From the NCBI GenBank assembly GCA_005787645.1, contig SYAM01000018.1:1-20191 (forward strand): 20,191 nt of DNA. Reading direction: 5' to 3'. Under the pieces are notes generated by a model, which was given only the letters and a program-made list of their open reading frames with translations, ran no database searches and was not told the origin of the DNA. The stretch is from Actinomycetota bacterium (lineage in GTDB: Bacteria; Actinomycetota; Actinomycetes; Nanopelagicales; Nanopelagicaceae). A program made the translations under genes and the position numbers. Position 1 is the stretch's first letter, and each line of letters opens with the position of its first letter. Shown here in pieces: positions 7,353 through 14,763 of this stretch.

Positions 7353-7622
7353 ATGGGATCCAAAGAGAAAAAGGGAAAGGCCCCTCGAGGCAAAGCTGCG
7401 GCGCAGCTCAAGCCATTTAAGAAGAAGCCAAATCCCCTCGACAAACTTGATTACATCGATTACAAAGATACAAATCTGCTCCGTCGCTTTATCTCAGATC
7501 GCGGCAAGATTCGTTCCCGCCGCATCACGGGAGTAAGTGTCCAACAGCAGCGCGAATTGGCACGTGCCATTAAGAATGCACGTGAGATGGCGCTTCTTCC
7601 CTACACTTCGACGGCTCGCTAA
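7353..7622 (+). CDS. rpsR: 30S ribosomal protein S18, cysteine-free form
   Basis: An 89-residue S18, partner of S6 on the platform of the 30S subunit. The conserved core is YIDYKDTNLLRRFISDRGKI, then RITGVSVQQQRELARAIKNAREMALLPY. The N-terminal region is lysine-rich. Many S18 proteins, including M. tuberculosis RpsR1, carry a CxxC in the segment before IDYKD. Here that segment reads KKKPNPLDKLDYIDYKD and the whole protein has no cysteine, so it is the zinc-independent type. A good ribosome site (AAGGAGAG) precedes the ATG. The gap to rplI is 14 bp. Confidence 0.96.
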   Translation: MGSKEKKGKAPRGKAAAQLKPFKKKPNPLDKLDYIDYKDTNLLRRFISDRGKIRSRRITGVSVQQQRELARAIKNAREMALLPYTSTAR

Positions 7623-7636
7623 GGGAGAGTGACAGT

Positions 7637-8083
7637 ATGAAACTCATCCTTACTCAAGAGGTAGCTGGCCTTGGACATCCTGGAGATGTCGTCACGGTCA
7701 AAGATGGCTTTGGCCGTAATTTCCTCATCCCACGTGGCAAGGCAATTGCTTGGTCACTTGGCGGCGAGAAGCAGATCACCTCAATCCGCCGGGCTCGTAA
7801 GGCACGTGAAATCCGCGATGTCGAACATGCTCGTGAGATCAAGGCATCGTTGGAAGGCGCTGGCATCACATTGGGCGCAAAGGTAGGTAGCGCAGGTCGC
7901 CTCTTTGGTTCAGTGACGGAGAAAGATATTGCGCTCGCCGTGAAGGCAGCGACTGGTGTTGAACTTGATCGCCACCGCATCAAGACCAATGGCCACATCA
8001 AGAGCCTTGGTCGCCATGTCGTGAAGATCTCGCTTGCATCAAATGTCTCGGCAAATGTTGCAGTAGAGGTAGTTCCTGCCTAA
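7637..8083 (+). CDS. rplI: 50S ribosomal protein L9
   Basis: A 148-residue L9, with the compact N-terminal rRNA-binding domain (MKLILTQEVAGLGHPGDVV, then VKDGFGRNFLIPRGKA), a long central helix (about 45-75) and the C-terminal domain (KVGSAGRLFGSVTEKDIA). The length is normal for the family. A GGGAGAG ribosome site precedes the ATG. It is the last gene of the operon and is followed 18 bp later by an intrinsic terminator. Confidence 0.97.
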   Translation: MKLILTQEVAGLGHPGDVVTVKDGFGRNFLIPRGKAIAWSLGGEKQITSIRRARKAREIRDVEHAREIKASLEGAGITLGAKVGSAGRLFGSVTEKDIALAVKAATGVELDRHRIKTNGHIKSLGRHVVKISLASNVSANVAVEVVPA

Positions 8084-8101
8084 GGGTTAACAATTCGATT
8101 G

Positions 8102-8131
8102 CGGCCCTCGAGTTTTCTCGGGGGCCGTTTT
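8102..8131 (+). terminator. Intrinsic terminator after rplI
   Basis: An 11-bp stem, CGGCCCTCGAG (8102-8112) with CTCGGGGGCCG (8117-8127), has one T-G wobble and a TTTT loop and is followed by TTTT (8128-8131). It is the clearest rho-independent terminator I found in the window and separates the ribosomal operon from dnaB. Confidence 0.88.
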
Positions 8132-8374
8132 CTGTTCACTAGGTGAGATGGCGATTTTTTTCTCTCTCCACATGCGACGGTGGCTATTTCTGCCGGTAGT
8201 TCCGTGTTTGGTTCGGGTTCTCCCCATCCCATCCACAGGTCATCAACAGCAAAGGCGCCCTTTCCCACATCCCCTCCAACACCTAACCCCACACCCTCAC
8301 TGGCGATGTCACCGGGTACTTCTATAGTCGCGTCTAGTAAAGAAGAAGATCGACCATGTTCTCGGAGGTGCACG
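8132..8374 (+). promoter_or_regulatory. Intergenic region before dnaB with a candidate promoter
   Basis: About 240 bp without a supported gene. The middle (about 8220-8300) is rich in C and T. TATAGT at 8323-8328 is a candidate -10, with a weak -35 TGGCGA at 8301-8306 (spacing 16), which would give a leader of about 40 nt. A ribosome site GGAGG (8364-8368) stands 6 nt before the dnaB ATG. M. tuberculosis has a small gene, Rv0057, in this position, but I see no counterpart here. Confidence 0.4.
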
Positions 8375-9730
8375 ATGTCAGTTGCTGAACTTCCGCAACG
8401 TGGTGATGGTTTTGAACGCGTTCCACCTAATGACACTGTTGCAGAACAAGGCGTTCTTGGCGGCATGTTGCTTAGCAAAGATGCAATTGCTGATGTTGTC
8501 GAAACACTTCGAGGAAATGATTTCTATCGCCCCGCTCATCAAACAATCTTTGAGACGATTCTTGATCTCTATGGCCGAGGCGAACCTGTCGATGCAGTCA
8601 CGGTCTCCGCTGAATTGACCCGTAATGGTGATCTCACCAGAGTTGGTGGCGCACCTTACTTACATACGCTCATCGCCTCAGTTCCTACCGCTGCAAATGC
8701 TGGTTACTATGGAAAAATTGTTCGTGAACGTGCAATCCTTCGCCGTCTTGTCGAAGCGGGAACGAAGATTGTTCAAATTGGTTATGCGAGCGAAGGTGAT
8801 GTCGACGATGCAGTCGATGTTGCTCAGGCCGAGGTATACGCGGTCACCGAACGGCGGGTAAGCGAGGATTATCAGCAACTTAATACGCTCCTTCCGGGAA
8901 CACTCGATGAGATTGAGGCAATTGGTGCGCGCGATGGGCAGCTCACCGGAGTGCCAACGGGTTTTAAGGATCTTGATGAGTTAACGAATGGTTTACACCC
9001 GGGGAATATGGTCGTTCTTGCCGCTCGTCCAGCGCTCGGTAAATCCACCCTTGGCCTTGATCTTGCTCGTAATGCATCGATTAAACACAATCTCACCTCG
9101 GTGATCTTCTCGCTAGAAATGGGTAAGAGCGAGATCACTATGCGCATGCTCTCTGCTGAGGCTCGAGTCCCTCTCCAAAATATGCGCTCAGGAAATGTCA
9201 GCGACGATGAGTGGACTCGCCTTGCCCGTCGCGTAGGCGATATCTCCAATGCGCCACTTTTTATCGATGATTCACCCAACCTCAACATCATGGAGATTCG
9301 CGCAAAGGCCCGTCGCCTCAAGCAGCGCCATAACCTCAAATTAGTCATCATCGACTACCTACAGTTGATGACAAGTGGAAAACGTGTAGAGAATCGCCAG
9401 CAAGAGGTTTCCGAATTTTCTCGTCAATTAAAACTTCTTGCGAAGGAGCTCGATTGCCCTGTCGTAGCTATCTCGCAACTCAACCGTTCTCCAGAGCAAC
9501 GCTCTGATAAACGACCAATGCTCTCTGATCTTCGTGAGTCTGGTTCTATCGAACAGGATGCCGATATGGTCATCTTGCTCCATCGCGAAGATGTCTATGA
9601 GCGTGATTCTCCTCGTCAAGGCGAGGCAGATCTCATTGTCGCAAAACACCGTAATGGTCCAACGAAAACAGTGACAATCGCCTTCCAGGGCCATTTCTCG
9701 CGCTTTGTTGATATGGCGCAACAACTGTAA
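8375..9730 (+). CDS. dnaB: Replicative DNA helicase DnaB
   Basis: A 451-residue hexameric 5'-3' helicase of the replication fork. The N-terminal domain (about 18-125, starting PPNDTVAEQGVLGGMLL) is followed by a linker and the RecA-like ATPase. Walker A is ARPALGKST (217-225, K223), Walker B is VIIDYLQL (324-331, D327), and the SQLNR motif is near 367. There is no intein, unlike some mycobacterial DnaB proteins. The frame is open back to 8180, but that extension is a low-complexity Pro/Ser/Thr stretch without family resemblance. ATG 8375 has GGAGG six bases upstream and gives the usual length. It is convergent with the EamA gene, with 18 bp between stop codons and no obvious terminator. Confidence 0.96.
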   Translation: MSVAELPQRGDGFERVPPNDTVAEQGVLGGMLLSKDAIADVVETLRGNDFYRPAHQTIFETILDLYGRGEPVDAVTVSAELTRNGDLTRVGGAPYLHTLIASVPTAANAGYYGKIVRERAILRRLVEAGTKIVQIGYASEGDVDDAVDVAQAEVYAVTERRVSEDYQQLNTLLPGTLDEIEAIGARDGQLTGVPTGFKDLDELTNGLHPGNMVVLAARPALGKSTLGLDLARNASIKHNLTSVIFSLEMGKSEITMRMLSAEARVPLQNMRSGNVSDDEWTRLARRVGDISNAPLFIDDSPNLNIMEIRAKARRLKQRHNLKLVIIDYLQLMTSGKRVENRQQEVSEFSRQLKLLAKELDCPVVAISQLNRSPEQRSDKRPMLSDLRESGSIEQDADMVILLHREDVYERDSPRQGEADLIVAKHRNGPTKTVTIAFQGHFSRFVDMAQQL

Positions 9731-9748
9731 GTAAGTGCTTCTAGATTT

Positions 9749-10669
9749 CTATTCGTGCGCTCCTTGACGTGCGCGTTCGGTCAAATAGATTCCAACCAAA
9801 ACGGTTGCTCCGCCGAGAATTTGAAGTGGTGTGAGCGCTTCACTGAGAACGAGCCAGGCAATTCCGCCAGCAATCACAGGCTCCAACATCGCAATGACGC
9901 TAGCCTGTGAAGCAGGGATTTTTTTCATGCCATATGTAATGAAAAGGTAAGGCAAGATGGAGCCGAAGATAACTAGAATGGCAATTAACTGCCAGCCGAT
10001 GATGTAATTGCCAGGACTTAATTCTTCTAATGAAAGTTGAGCGCTGAAGATTTCGGTGGGAAAACTCCATAGAGGCTGCACAATTGCCAGCGATAGCGCG
10101 GCAAATCCGAAGACATAAACCAGCAGGCTGAGGCCATCTCGGATCTTGACCGTTGCCTCTAATCGCAAGAAGTAATAGGCGAGAAAGAGCGCATCGATAA
10201 ATGCAGCAATAACACCGAGCCCGTCGAGTTTGAGTCCACTCCAAATCTCAGTTACTAGCAGGAGCCCAGCGAGAGCCGTGCCGATACCCCACCACATCAT
10301 CGGTTTGACGATCTGATGGCGAAAGAAGCGGATGAATAATGCGATCCAGATAGGGGCGGTGAACTCGATAACCAGCGTGATACTCACGGGCATTCGAGTA
10401 ACTGCAAAGAAGTAGAAGGCTTGAACGCCAGCAATCCCGAAAAGCCCCATCATGAAGAGGTTGGGTAGCTCCTTTCGAGTGACTCGGAGCGCTTGCCGAT
10501 TGGTGATGAGCAAGAAGATCAAGAGAGCAAAAAAGACTCCGATTATGCGAATCTGGGTGAGGCGAACTGGGCTGATTCCCCCGGCAATAATTAGTTTGGC
10601 GATTACCCCGGTAGTGGCGAAGAAGAAAGAGCTTGAAACGACGAGTATCTCACCAGTGAATCTGCGCAC
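9749..10669 (-). CDS. EamA/DMT-family transporter
   Basis: A 306-residue membrane protein of the drug/metabolite transporter superfamily with about ten helices in two EamA repeats. The first repeat starts near GEILVVSSSFFFATTGVIAK and the second near LGVIAAFIDALFLAYYFLR. The second repeat ends with the typical ASVIAMLEPVIAGGIAWLVL segment, then ILGGATVLVGIYL. Members move amino acids, nucleosides or other metabolites; the substrate is not readable here. The start is GTG at 10669, with no Shine-Dalgarno site but TACACT exactly 6 nt upstream. That hexamer lies directly beyond the acyl-CoA dehydrogenase stop codon, so the gene may have its own promoter as well as read-through from upstream. Confidence 0.87.
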   Translation of the reverse strand: MRRFTGEILVVSSSFFFATTGVIAKLIIAGGISPVRLTQIRIIGVFFALLIFLLITNRQALRVTRKELPNLFMMGLFGIAGVQAFYFFAVTRMPVSITLVIEFTAPIWIALFIRFFRHQIVKPMMWWGIGTALAGLLLVTEIWSGLKLDGLGVIAAFIDALFLAYYFLRLEATVKIRDGLSLLVYVFGFAALSLAIVQPLWSFPTEIFSAQLSLEELSPGNYIIGWQLIAILVIFGSILPYLFITYGMKKIPASQASVIAMLEPVIAGGIAWLVLSEALTPLQILGGATVLVGIYLTERARQGAHE

Positions 10670-10675
10670 CGGGTG

Positions 10676-10681
10676 AGTGTA
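10676..10681 (-). promoter_or_regulatory. -10 element, leaderless promoter of the EamA gene
   Basis: TACACT on the minus strand, exactly 6 nt before the GTG at 10669 and immediately downstream of the acyl-CoA dehydrogenase stop codon at 10682-10684. Confidence 0.5.
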
Positions 10682-12511
10682 CTAGAAAGCGTTTTCTGGA
10701 AGTTCCATCACTGAATTATCGGTCTTTTCGATAATCGCACGATCTACTGCAATATGCGGCAAAACTGTCTCGACATAGAACTTTGCCGCTGCAATCTTTC
10801 CTTGATAGAACGGCTTATCCTTCTCGCTCGCTGATGCTAACTTCTCAACCGCGACATCTGCTTGGCGGATCAGTAGCCACGCACAAATGATGTCACCCAC
10901 GTTCATCAACAAACGACTGGTGTTCAGACCTACTTTGTAGATTTCTTTTGCATCTTCTTGTGAGGCCATTGCGACACCAACCATGGCGCCTATAGAAGTG
11001 TTTACCTCATTGAGTGCAGCGCCAAGCTGAACTTTGAGCTCTGCATGGGTGCCACCCGAGGCAGCGACCGCACCAATCTCTTTTCCAATCTTACGAATTG
11101 CCTTACCACCATCTTTGACGATTTTGCGGAAGAAGAAATCGAGACCTTGGATTGCGGTGGTGCCTTCATACAAAGTGTCGATCTTGGCATCACGAACATA
11201 CTGCTCGAGCGGCCAGTCTTGAGTGAAGCCGGAACCACCGAAAGTTTGTAGTGATTCAGTTCCAAGTAGGGTCCACGATCTTTCGCTGCCATAACCTTTT
11301 ACAATCGGGAGTAGAAGATCGTTGAGCGCCTCTAATTCTGCAAGTTTTGTTGGATCTTCGCCCGAAGTTTGCTTGATGACTATTTCATCTTGAATTGATG
11401 CGGTATAGAGCACGAGCGCACGCATCGCCTCGGCATAGGCCTTTTGAACCATGAGCGAACGACGGACATCGGGGTGATTGATGATGGTGACGCGCGGGCT
11501 TGACTTATCGGCCGCTTTTGTTAAATCAGGGCCCTGGACGCGGGTTTTTGCGTAGGCGAGGGCTTGCAAGTAGCCGGCGCTCAAGGTGGCGATTGCTTTG
11601 GTGCCAACCATCATCCGCGCATATTCAATTACTTTGAACATCTGTGCAATGCCTTCATGAACATCACCGAGCAAGTAACCTACGGCAGGTTCCTTCTCAC
11701 CTAGGTTCATCTCGCATGTAGATGAGACATTGAGCCCCATCTTATGTTCGATTTTTGTGACATAGACACCATTGCGTTTGCCGACTTCGCCTGTTTTATG
11801 GTCGAACATGAATTTTGGAATCAAGAAGAGTGAGAGACCTTTGGTTCCTGGTCCGCCACCTTCTCGACGAGCGAGAACATAGTGAATGATGTTCTCGGTT
11901 AAGTCGCTATCACCTGAAGTAATGAAGCGCTTGGTGCCAGTGATCTGCCAGGTACCATCACCCTGATCGACTGCTTTGGTACGGCCAGTTCCGACATCGC
12001 TACCAGCATCTGGTTCAGTAAGCATCATCGTTGCGCCCCACTCACGTTCAATCATGAGACGGGCGATGTTCTTGTCGCGCTCAGTGCCGAGCAAATGAGC
12101 AACATGAGCGAATGCGGTTCCGGATGCATAGATATGTATCGATGGGTTAGAACCGAGGATCATCTCGGCAATGGCCCAACGCAGTGATGGTGGAATTACT
12201 GTGCCACCTAAATCTGCAGGAGCATCGATACGCCACCACTCGCCATCCATATATGCGCGGTATGACTTTTTAAATGACTCAGGAAGTTTTGCATCGCCAG
12301 TTGCAGGGTTGAAATCCACTCCAAGGCGATCGCTTTCAACAAACGATGCAGCAAGGTCCACTTCGGATAAACGCTTGACCTCTTCGAGCATGCCCATCGC
12401 GGTAGCGCGGTCGACCTCGGCAAAGGGACCCTTCTCCAAAATTTCATCCCGCTTGAGCAGGTCAAAGAGAGTGAACTCGATATCGCGAAGGTTGGCTATG
12501 TAGTGGGTCAT
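10682..12511 (-). CDS. fadE5: FadE5-type acyl-CoA dehydrogenase
   Basis: A 609-residue flavoenzyme that makes the first double bond in beta-oxidation and passes electrons to ETF. It is of the long (about 610-residue) class with an extra C-terminal helical domain, and resembles mycobacterial FadE5 from end to end. Examples are WGATMMLTEPDAGSDVG (158-174), the FAD and substrate region, IEHKMGLNVSSTCE (254-267), RMMVGTKAIATLSAGYL, and a near-identical ending VMELPENAF. The catalytic base is expected at E449 in DTLYEGTTAIQ. FadE5 of mycobacteria accepts a broad range of chain lengths. ATG 12511 has no Shine-Dalgarno site but TAATAT 6 nt upstream. It is divergent from lemA. The electron route may end at the EtfD-like protein at 18224. 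Confidence 0.93.
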   Translation of the reverse strand: MTHYIANLRDIEFTLFDLLKRDEILEKGPFAEVDRATAMGMLEEVKRLSEVDLAASFVESDRLGVDFNPATGDAKLPESFKKSYRAYMDGEWWRIDAPADLGGTVIPPSLRWAIAEMILGSNPSIHIYASGTAFAHVAHLLGTERDKNIARLMIEREWGATMMLTEPDAGSDVGTGRTKAVDQGDGTWQITGTKRFITSGDSDLTENIIHYVLARREGGGPGTKGLSLFLIPKFMFDHKTGEVGKRNGVYVTKIEHKMGLNVSSTCEMNLGEKEPAVGYLLGDVHEGIAQMFKVIEYARMMVGTKAIATLSAGYLQALAYAKTRVQGPDLTKAADKSSPRVTIINHPDVRRSLMVQKAYAEAMRALVLYTASIQDEIVIKQTSGEDPTKLAELEALNDLLLPIVKGYGSERSWTLLGTESLQTFGGSGFTQDWPLEQYVRDAKIDTLYEGTTAIQGLDFFFRKIVKDGGKAIRKIGKEIGAVAASGGTHAELKVQLGAALNEVNTSIGAMVGVAMASQEDAKEIYKVGLNTSRLLMNVGDIICAWLLIRQADVAVEKLASASEKDKPFYQGKIAAAKFYVETVLPHIAVDRAIIEKTDNSVMELPENAF

Positions 12512-12517
12512 ACCCTG

Positions 12518-12523
12518 ATATTA
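12518..12523 (-). promoter_or_regulatory. -10 element, leaderless promoter of fadE5
   Basis: TAATAT on the minus strand, exactly 6 nt before the ATG at 12511. It is one half of a divergent promoter region; the lemA -10 is at 12587-12592. Confidence 0.6.
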
Positions 12524-12586
12524 CCCGTCAGTAACATAGCCCGCCAGCCGAAAGCCCCTACTCAGGAACTGTTAAGGAGGGTGCTC

Positions 12587-12592
12587 TACATT
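12587..12592 (+). promoter_or_regulatory. -10 element, leaderless promoter of lemA
   Basis: TACATT exactly 6 nt before the ATG at 12599. An AGGAGG at 12575-12580 lies upstream of this -10 and 18 nt from the ATG, too far to act as its ribosome site. Confidence 0.5.
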
Positions 12593-12598
12593 GGGGGA

Positions 12599-13150
12599 AT
12601 GGAACTTTGGATCGCTCTGGGTGCTGCGGCACTACTCATCTTCTTTCTCATCAGCCAATACAACAAACTCATCCGCCTTAACGTGGCCGTTGATGAGGCC
12701 TGGGCCCAAATAGAGGTCCAGTTGCAGCGCCGCTCTGACTTGATTCCGAATCTGGTCGAGACCGTTAAAGGTTATGCAAGCCATGAGAGCGCAACTTTTG
12801 AAAAAGTGGTTCAAGCACGCGCCGCAGCAACCTCTGCTACCGCGGTGCCTGATGTGGCCGCCGCTGATGGCATGTTGACGCAGGCCCTGCGTGGGTTGTT
12901 AGCAGTTGCTGAGAACTATCCCGATCTCAAAGCCTCGGCCAATTTCCTCTCACTTCAAGAAGAGTTGGCAACAACGGAAAATAAAGTTGGCTTTGCACGT
13001 CAGTTCTATAACGACAATGTTCGTTCGCTTAATATCGCTATCAAAACTGTCCCTTCAAGTTTCTTCGTAGGTTTTGCTAAAGTGAGTGAACGCGAGTTCT
13101 ATGAAGTTGATGATCCACAAGCGCGCAACGTGCCAAAGGTGCAATTCTAG
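12599..13150 (+). CDS. lemA: LemA family protein
   Basis: A 183-residue LemA protein with one N-terminal membrane helix (about 3-21, WIALGAAALLIFFLISQY) and a helical bundle. The family signature YNKLIRLNVAVDEAWAQIEVQLQRRSDLIPNLVETVKGYASHE follows in the normal place, in several segments. The C-terminal part is FYNDNVRSLNIAIKTVPSSFF, also typical. The function is not well defined; LemA is often found with HtpX-like proteases, as here, with 6 bp between the genes. The frame is open back to 12503, but ATG 12599 gives the usual length, removes an overlap with the divergent fadE5 start and has the -10 element 6 nt upstream. Confidence 0.9.
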   Translation: MELWIALGAAALLIFFLISQYNKLIRLNVAVDEAWAQIEVQLQRRSDLIPNLVETVKGYASHESATFEKVVQARAAATSATAVPDVAAADGMLTQALRGLLAVAENYPDLKASANFLSLQEELATTENKVGFARQFYNDNVRSLNIAIKTVPSSFFVGFAKVSEREFYEVDDPQARNVPKVQF

Positions 13151-13156
13151 AAATCT

Positions 13157-14053
13157 ATGAGTAATTTCCGCTCGCTGCAAAGATCAAATAAAAGAAAAAC
13201 AATCTTTCTTCTCCTCTCCTTTGCATTCCTCATGTGGTTAGTGGCTTTTGCTGCGGTCTCATATTTTGGCGGTAGTGGCGCAGCTATTGTGCCAATAGCC
13301 GTTGGTTTTTCACTGCTTACAACTTGGTGGTCCTATTACTCATCAGACAAATTGGTAATTCGTATGACTGGTGCGCAAGTTTTACAAGAGAGCGATAACC
13401 CAAAACTTTTTGGTCTAGTTCAAGAAGTTTGTTTAGCTAGTGGATTACCAATGCCAAAAGTTGCAGTAGTCACTGATGAGGCGCCTAATGCTTTTGCGAC
13501 TGGGCGTAATCCTGAGCATGCGCTGATTGCTTTCACCACTGGAATCCTTGATGTTATGGATCGCGATGAACTTCAAGGTGTAGTCGCACACGAGATGGCG
13601 CACGTTGCCAACAGAGATACGTTGGTATCAGCTGTTGCGGCAACGACTGCGGGTGCAATCGCGATTGTGAGCGATATGTTGATCCGAATGATGTGGTTTG
13701 GTGGTCGTCGTGATCGTGAAGGAGGTGGCAACCCAATCACCTTGGTGATTTCGCTCGTGATTATGTTGATGGCGCCGATTGCCGCGATCTTGCTCAAAGC
13801 GGCTATCTCTCGTAAACGGGAGTCACTTGCCGATGCCACTGCCGTTGATTTCACCAGAAATCCCACTGGGCTGCGAAAAGCGCTGGAAATCTTGGCCCGC
13901 GATTCCACTGTGGTTGCGCAGCGATCTAATGCGGTAGCGCACATCTGGATAGAGTCACCGCTAGACGGAAAGGCTGTGTCCAAACTTTTTGCAACGCATC
14001 CACCTATTGAGGAACGGATCGCTACCTTGCGCCAACTTGAAGGGAATCTTTAA
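13157..14053 (+). CDS. htpX: Membrane metalloprotease HtpX (peptidase family M48)
   Basis: A 298-residue zinc endopeptidase of the cytoplasmic membrane, involved in quality control of membrane proteins. There are two N-terminal helices (about 14-34 and 42-60), then the cytosolic domain with AHEMAH, whose zinc ligands are H145 and H149 and catalytic glutamate E146. A second hydrophobic stretch follows (about 194-215). SRKRESLADATAV supplies the third ligand E222. The C-terminus LFATHPPIEERIATL is standard. The start lies 6 bp after lemA with neither a Shine-Dalgarno site nor a -10, so it probably depends on translation of lemA. No truncation or missing catalytic residue. Confidence 0.93.
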   Translation: MSNFRSLQRSNKRKTIFLLLSFAFLMWLVAFAAVSYFGGSGAAIVPIAVGFSLLTTWWSYYSSDKLVIRMTGAQVLQESDNPKLFGLVQEVCLASGLPMPKVAVVTDEAPNAFATGRNPEHALIAFTTGILDVMDRDELQGVVAHEMAHVANRDTLVSAVAATTAGAIAIVSDMLIRMMWFGGRRDREGGGNPITLVISLVIMLMAPIAAILLKAAISRKRESLADATAVDFTRNPTGLRKALEILARDSTVVAQRSNAVAHIWIESPLDGKAVSKLFATHPPIEERIATLRQLEGNL

Positions 14054-14066
14054 TTCCATATGCGAG

Positions 14067-14137
14067 AGCGGGCGACGGGAATCGAACCCGCGCTAAAAGC
14101 TTGGGAAGCTCTTGTGATGCCATTTCACTACGCCCGC
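14067..14137 (-). tRNA. tRNA-Gly (anticodon CCC)
   Basis: A complete cloverleaf reads on the minus strand. The acceptor is GCGGGCG with CGCCCGC and discriminator U. The D stem is GTGA with TCAC and a short 7-nt loop holding GG. The anticodon stem is AGAGC with GCTTT and loop TTCCCAA, so the anticodon is CCC and reads GGG. The variable loop is 4 nt, and the T arm is GCGGG with loop TTCGATT and CCCGT. CCA is not encoded and must be added after transcription. The gene lies antisense between htpX and dcd. Confidence 0.95.
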
Positions 14138-14152
14138 GTGTAGCGCTTCGTA

Positions 14153-14158
14153 AGCCTA
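14153..14158 (-). promoter_or_regulatory. -10 element of the tRNA-Gly promoter
   Basis: TAGGCT on the minus strand, 15 nt before the mature tRNA 5' end, which leaves a short 5' leader for RNase P. A weak -35, TGGCGA, is at 14176-14181 with spacing 17. Confidence 0.45.
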
Positions 14159-14170
14159 GATAATTTGGGG

Positions 14171-14176
14171 TAGGGT
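14171..14176 (+). promoter_or_regulatory. -10 element, near-leaderless promoter of dcd
   Basis: TAGGGT lies 8 nt before the ATG at 14185, with no Shine-Dalgarno site after it. The mRNA would have at most one or two leader bases. Confidence 0.4.
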
Positions 14177-14184
14177 CGCCAACC

Positions 14185-14763
14185 ATGTTGCTCTCTGATC
14201 GCGATATCCGGGCCGAAATCGAGGCTGGCCGGGTCAAAGTCGACCCATTTGAGAAGGCGATGGTCCAACCCTCGAGCGTCGATGTCCGACTCGACCGATT
14301 CTTCCGCGTCTTCGAAAATCATAAGTACGAGGTCATCGATCCATCGAAGGAACAGCCTGAGCTCACTCGTGAGGTGGCAGTTGCCGGAGATGAGCACTTC
14401 ATCCTCCACCCAGGAGAGTTTGTTCTTGCCAGCACCTATGAAGTAATCACACTGCCGGACGATATTGCAGGACGCCTTGAGGGAAAGTCTTCACTGGGTC
14501 GCCTTGGTTTACTTACCCACTCCACTGCAGGATTTATTGATCCAGGTTTCTCTGGTCACATCACGTTAGAACTTTCAAATGTTGCGAACTTGCCAGTGAA
14601 GTTATTTCCAGGAATGAAAATCGGTCAACTATGTTTGATCAGACTTTCAAGCCCAGCAGAGCATCCATATGGCAGCGCGATTTATGGGTCACGTTACCAA
14701 GGACAACGCGGACCAACCCAAAGCAAATCGTGGCTTAATTTTCATAAGAGTACAATCAATTAA
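14185..14763 (+). CDS. dcd: dCTP deaminase (possibly bifunctional with dUTPase activity)
   Basis: A 192-residue member of the dUTPase/dCTP deaminase trimeric fold, on the pathway from dCTP to dUMP for thymidylate synthesis. Family segments are MVQPSSVDVRLD (26-37), GKSSLGRLGL (about 104-113) and HSTAGFIDPGFSGHITLELSN, the last holding the expected catalytic glutamate. The C-terminal YGSRYQGQRGPT loop closes over the nucleotide. M. tuberculosis Dcd of nearly the same length makes dUMP directly, so this protein may do the same, but the sequence alone does not settle it. The last 4 bp overlap the convergent sensor kinase gene. Confidence 0.93.
   Translation: MLLSDRDIRAEIEAGRVKVDPFEKAMVQPSSVDVRLDRFFRVFENHKYEVIDPSKEQPELTREVAVAGDEHFILHPGEFVLASTYEVITLPDDIAGRLEGKSSLGRLGLLTHSTAGFIDPGFSGHITLELSNVANLPVKLFPGMKIGQLCLIRLSSPAEHPYGSAIYGSRYQGQRGPTQSKSWLNFHKSTIN

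Noticed and set aside
8220..8275. Possible DnaA boxes before dnaB (CCATCCACA near 8230 and similar)
   Set aside because: They differ from TTATCCACA at two or more positions and are not clustered, so they do not support an origin.
8180..8374. In-frame 65-codon N-terminal extension of dnaB
   Set aside because: Low-complexity Pro/Ser/Thr sequence with no DnaB resemblance. The ATG at 8375 has a strong ribosome site and gives the normal length.
8080..8478. Antisense open frame over the dnaB upstream region
   Set aside because: It crosses the intrinsic terminator and the dnaB start, and its sequence is not protein-like.
12575..12580. AGGAGG as the lemA ribosome site
   Set aside because: It is 18 nt from the ATG, and the only closer in-frame start (GTG 12581) would touch it directly.
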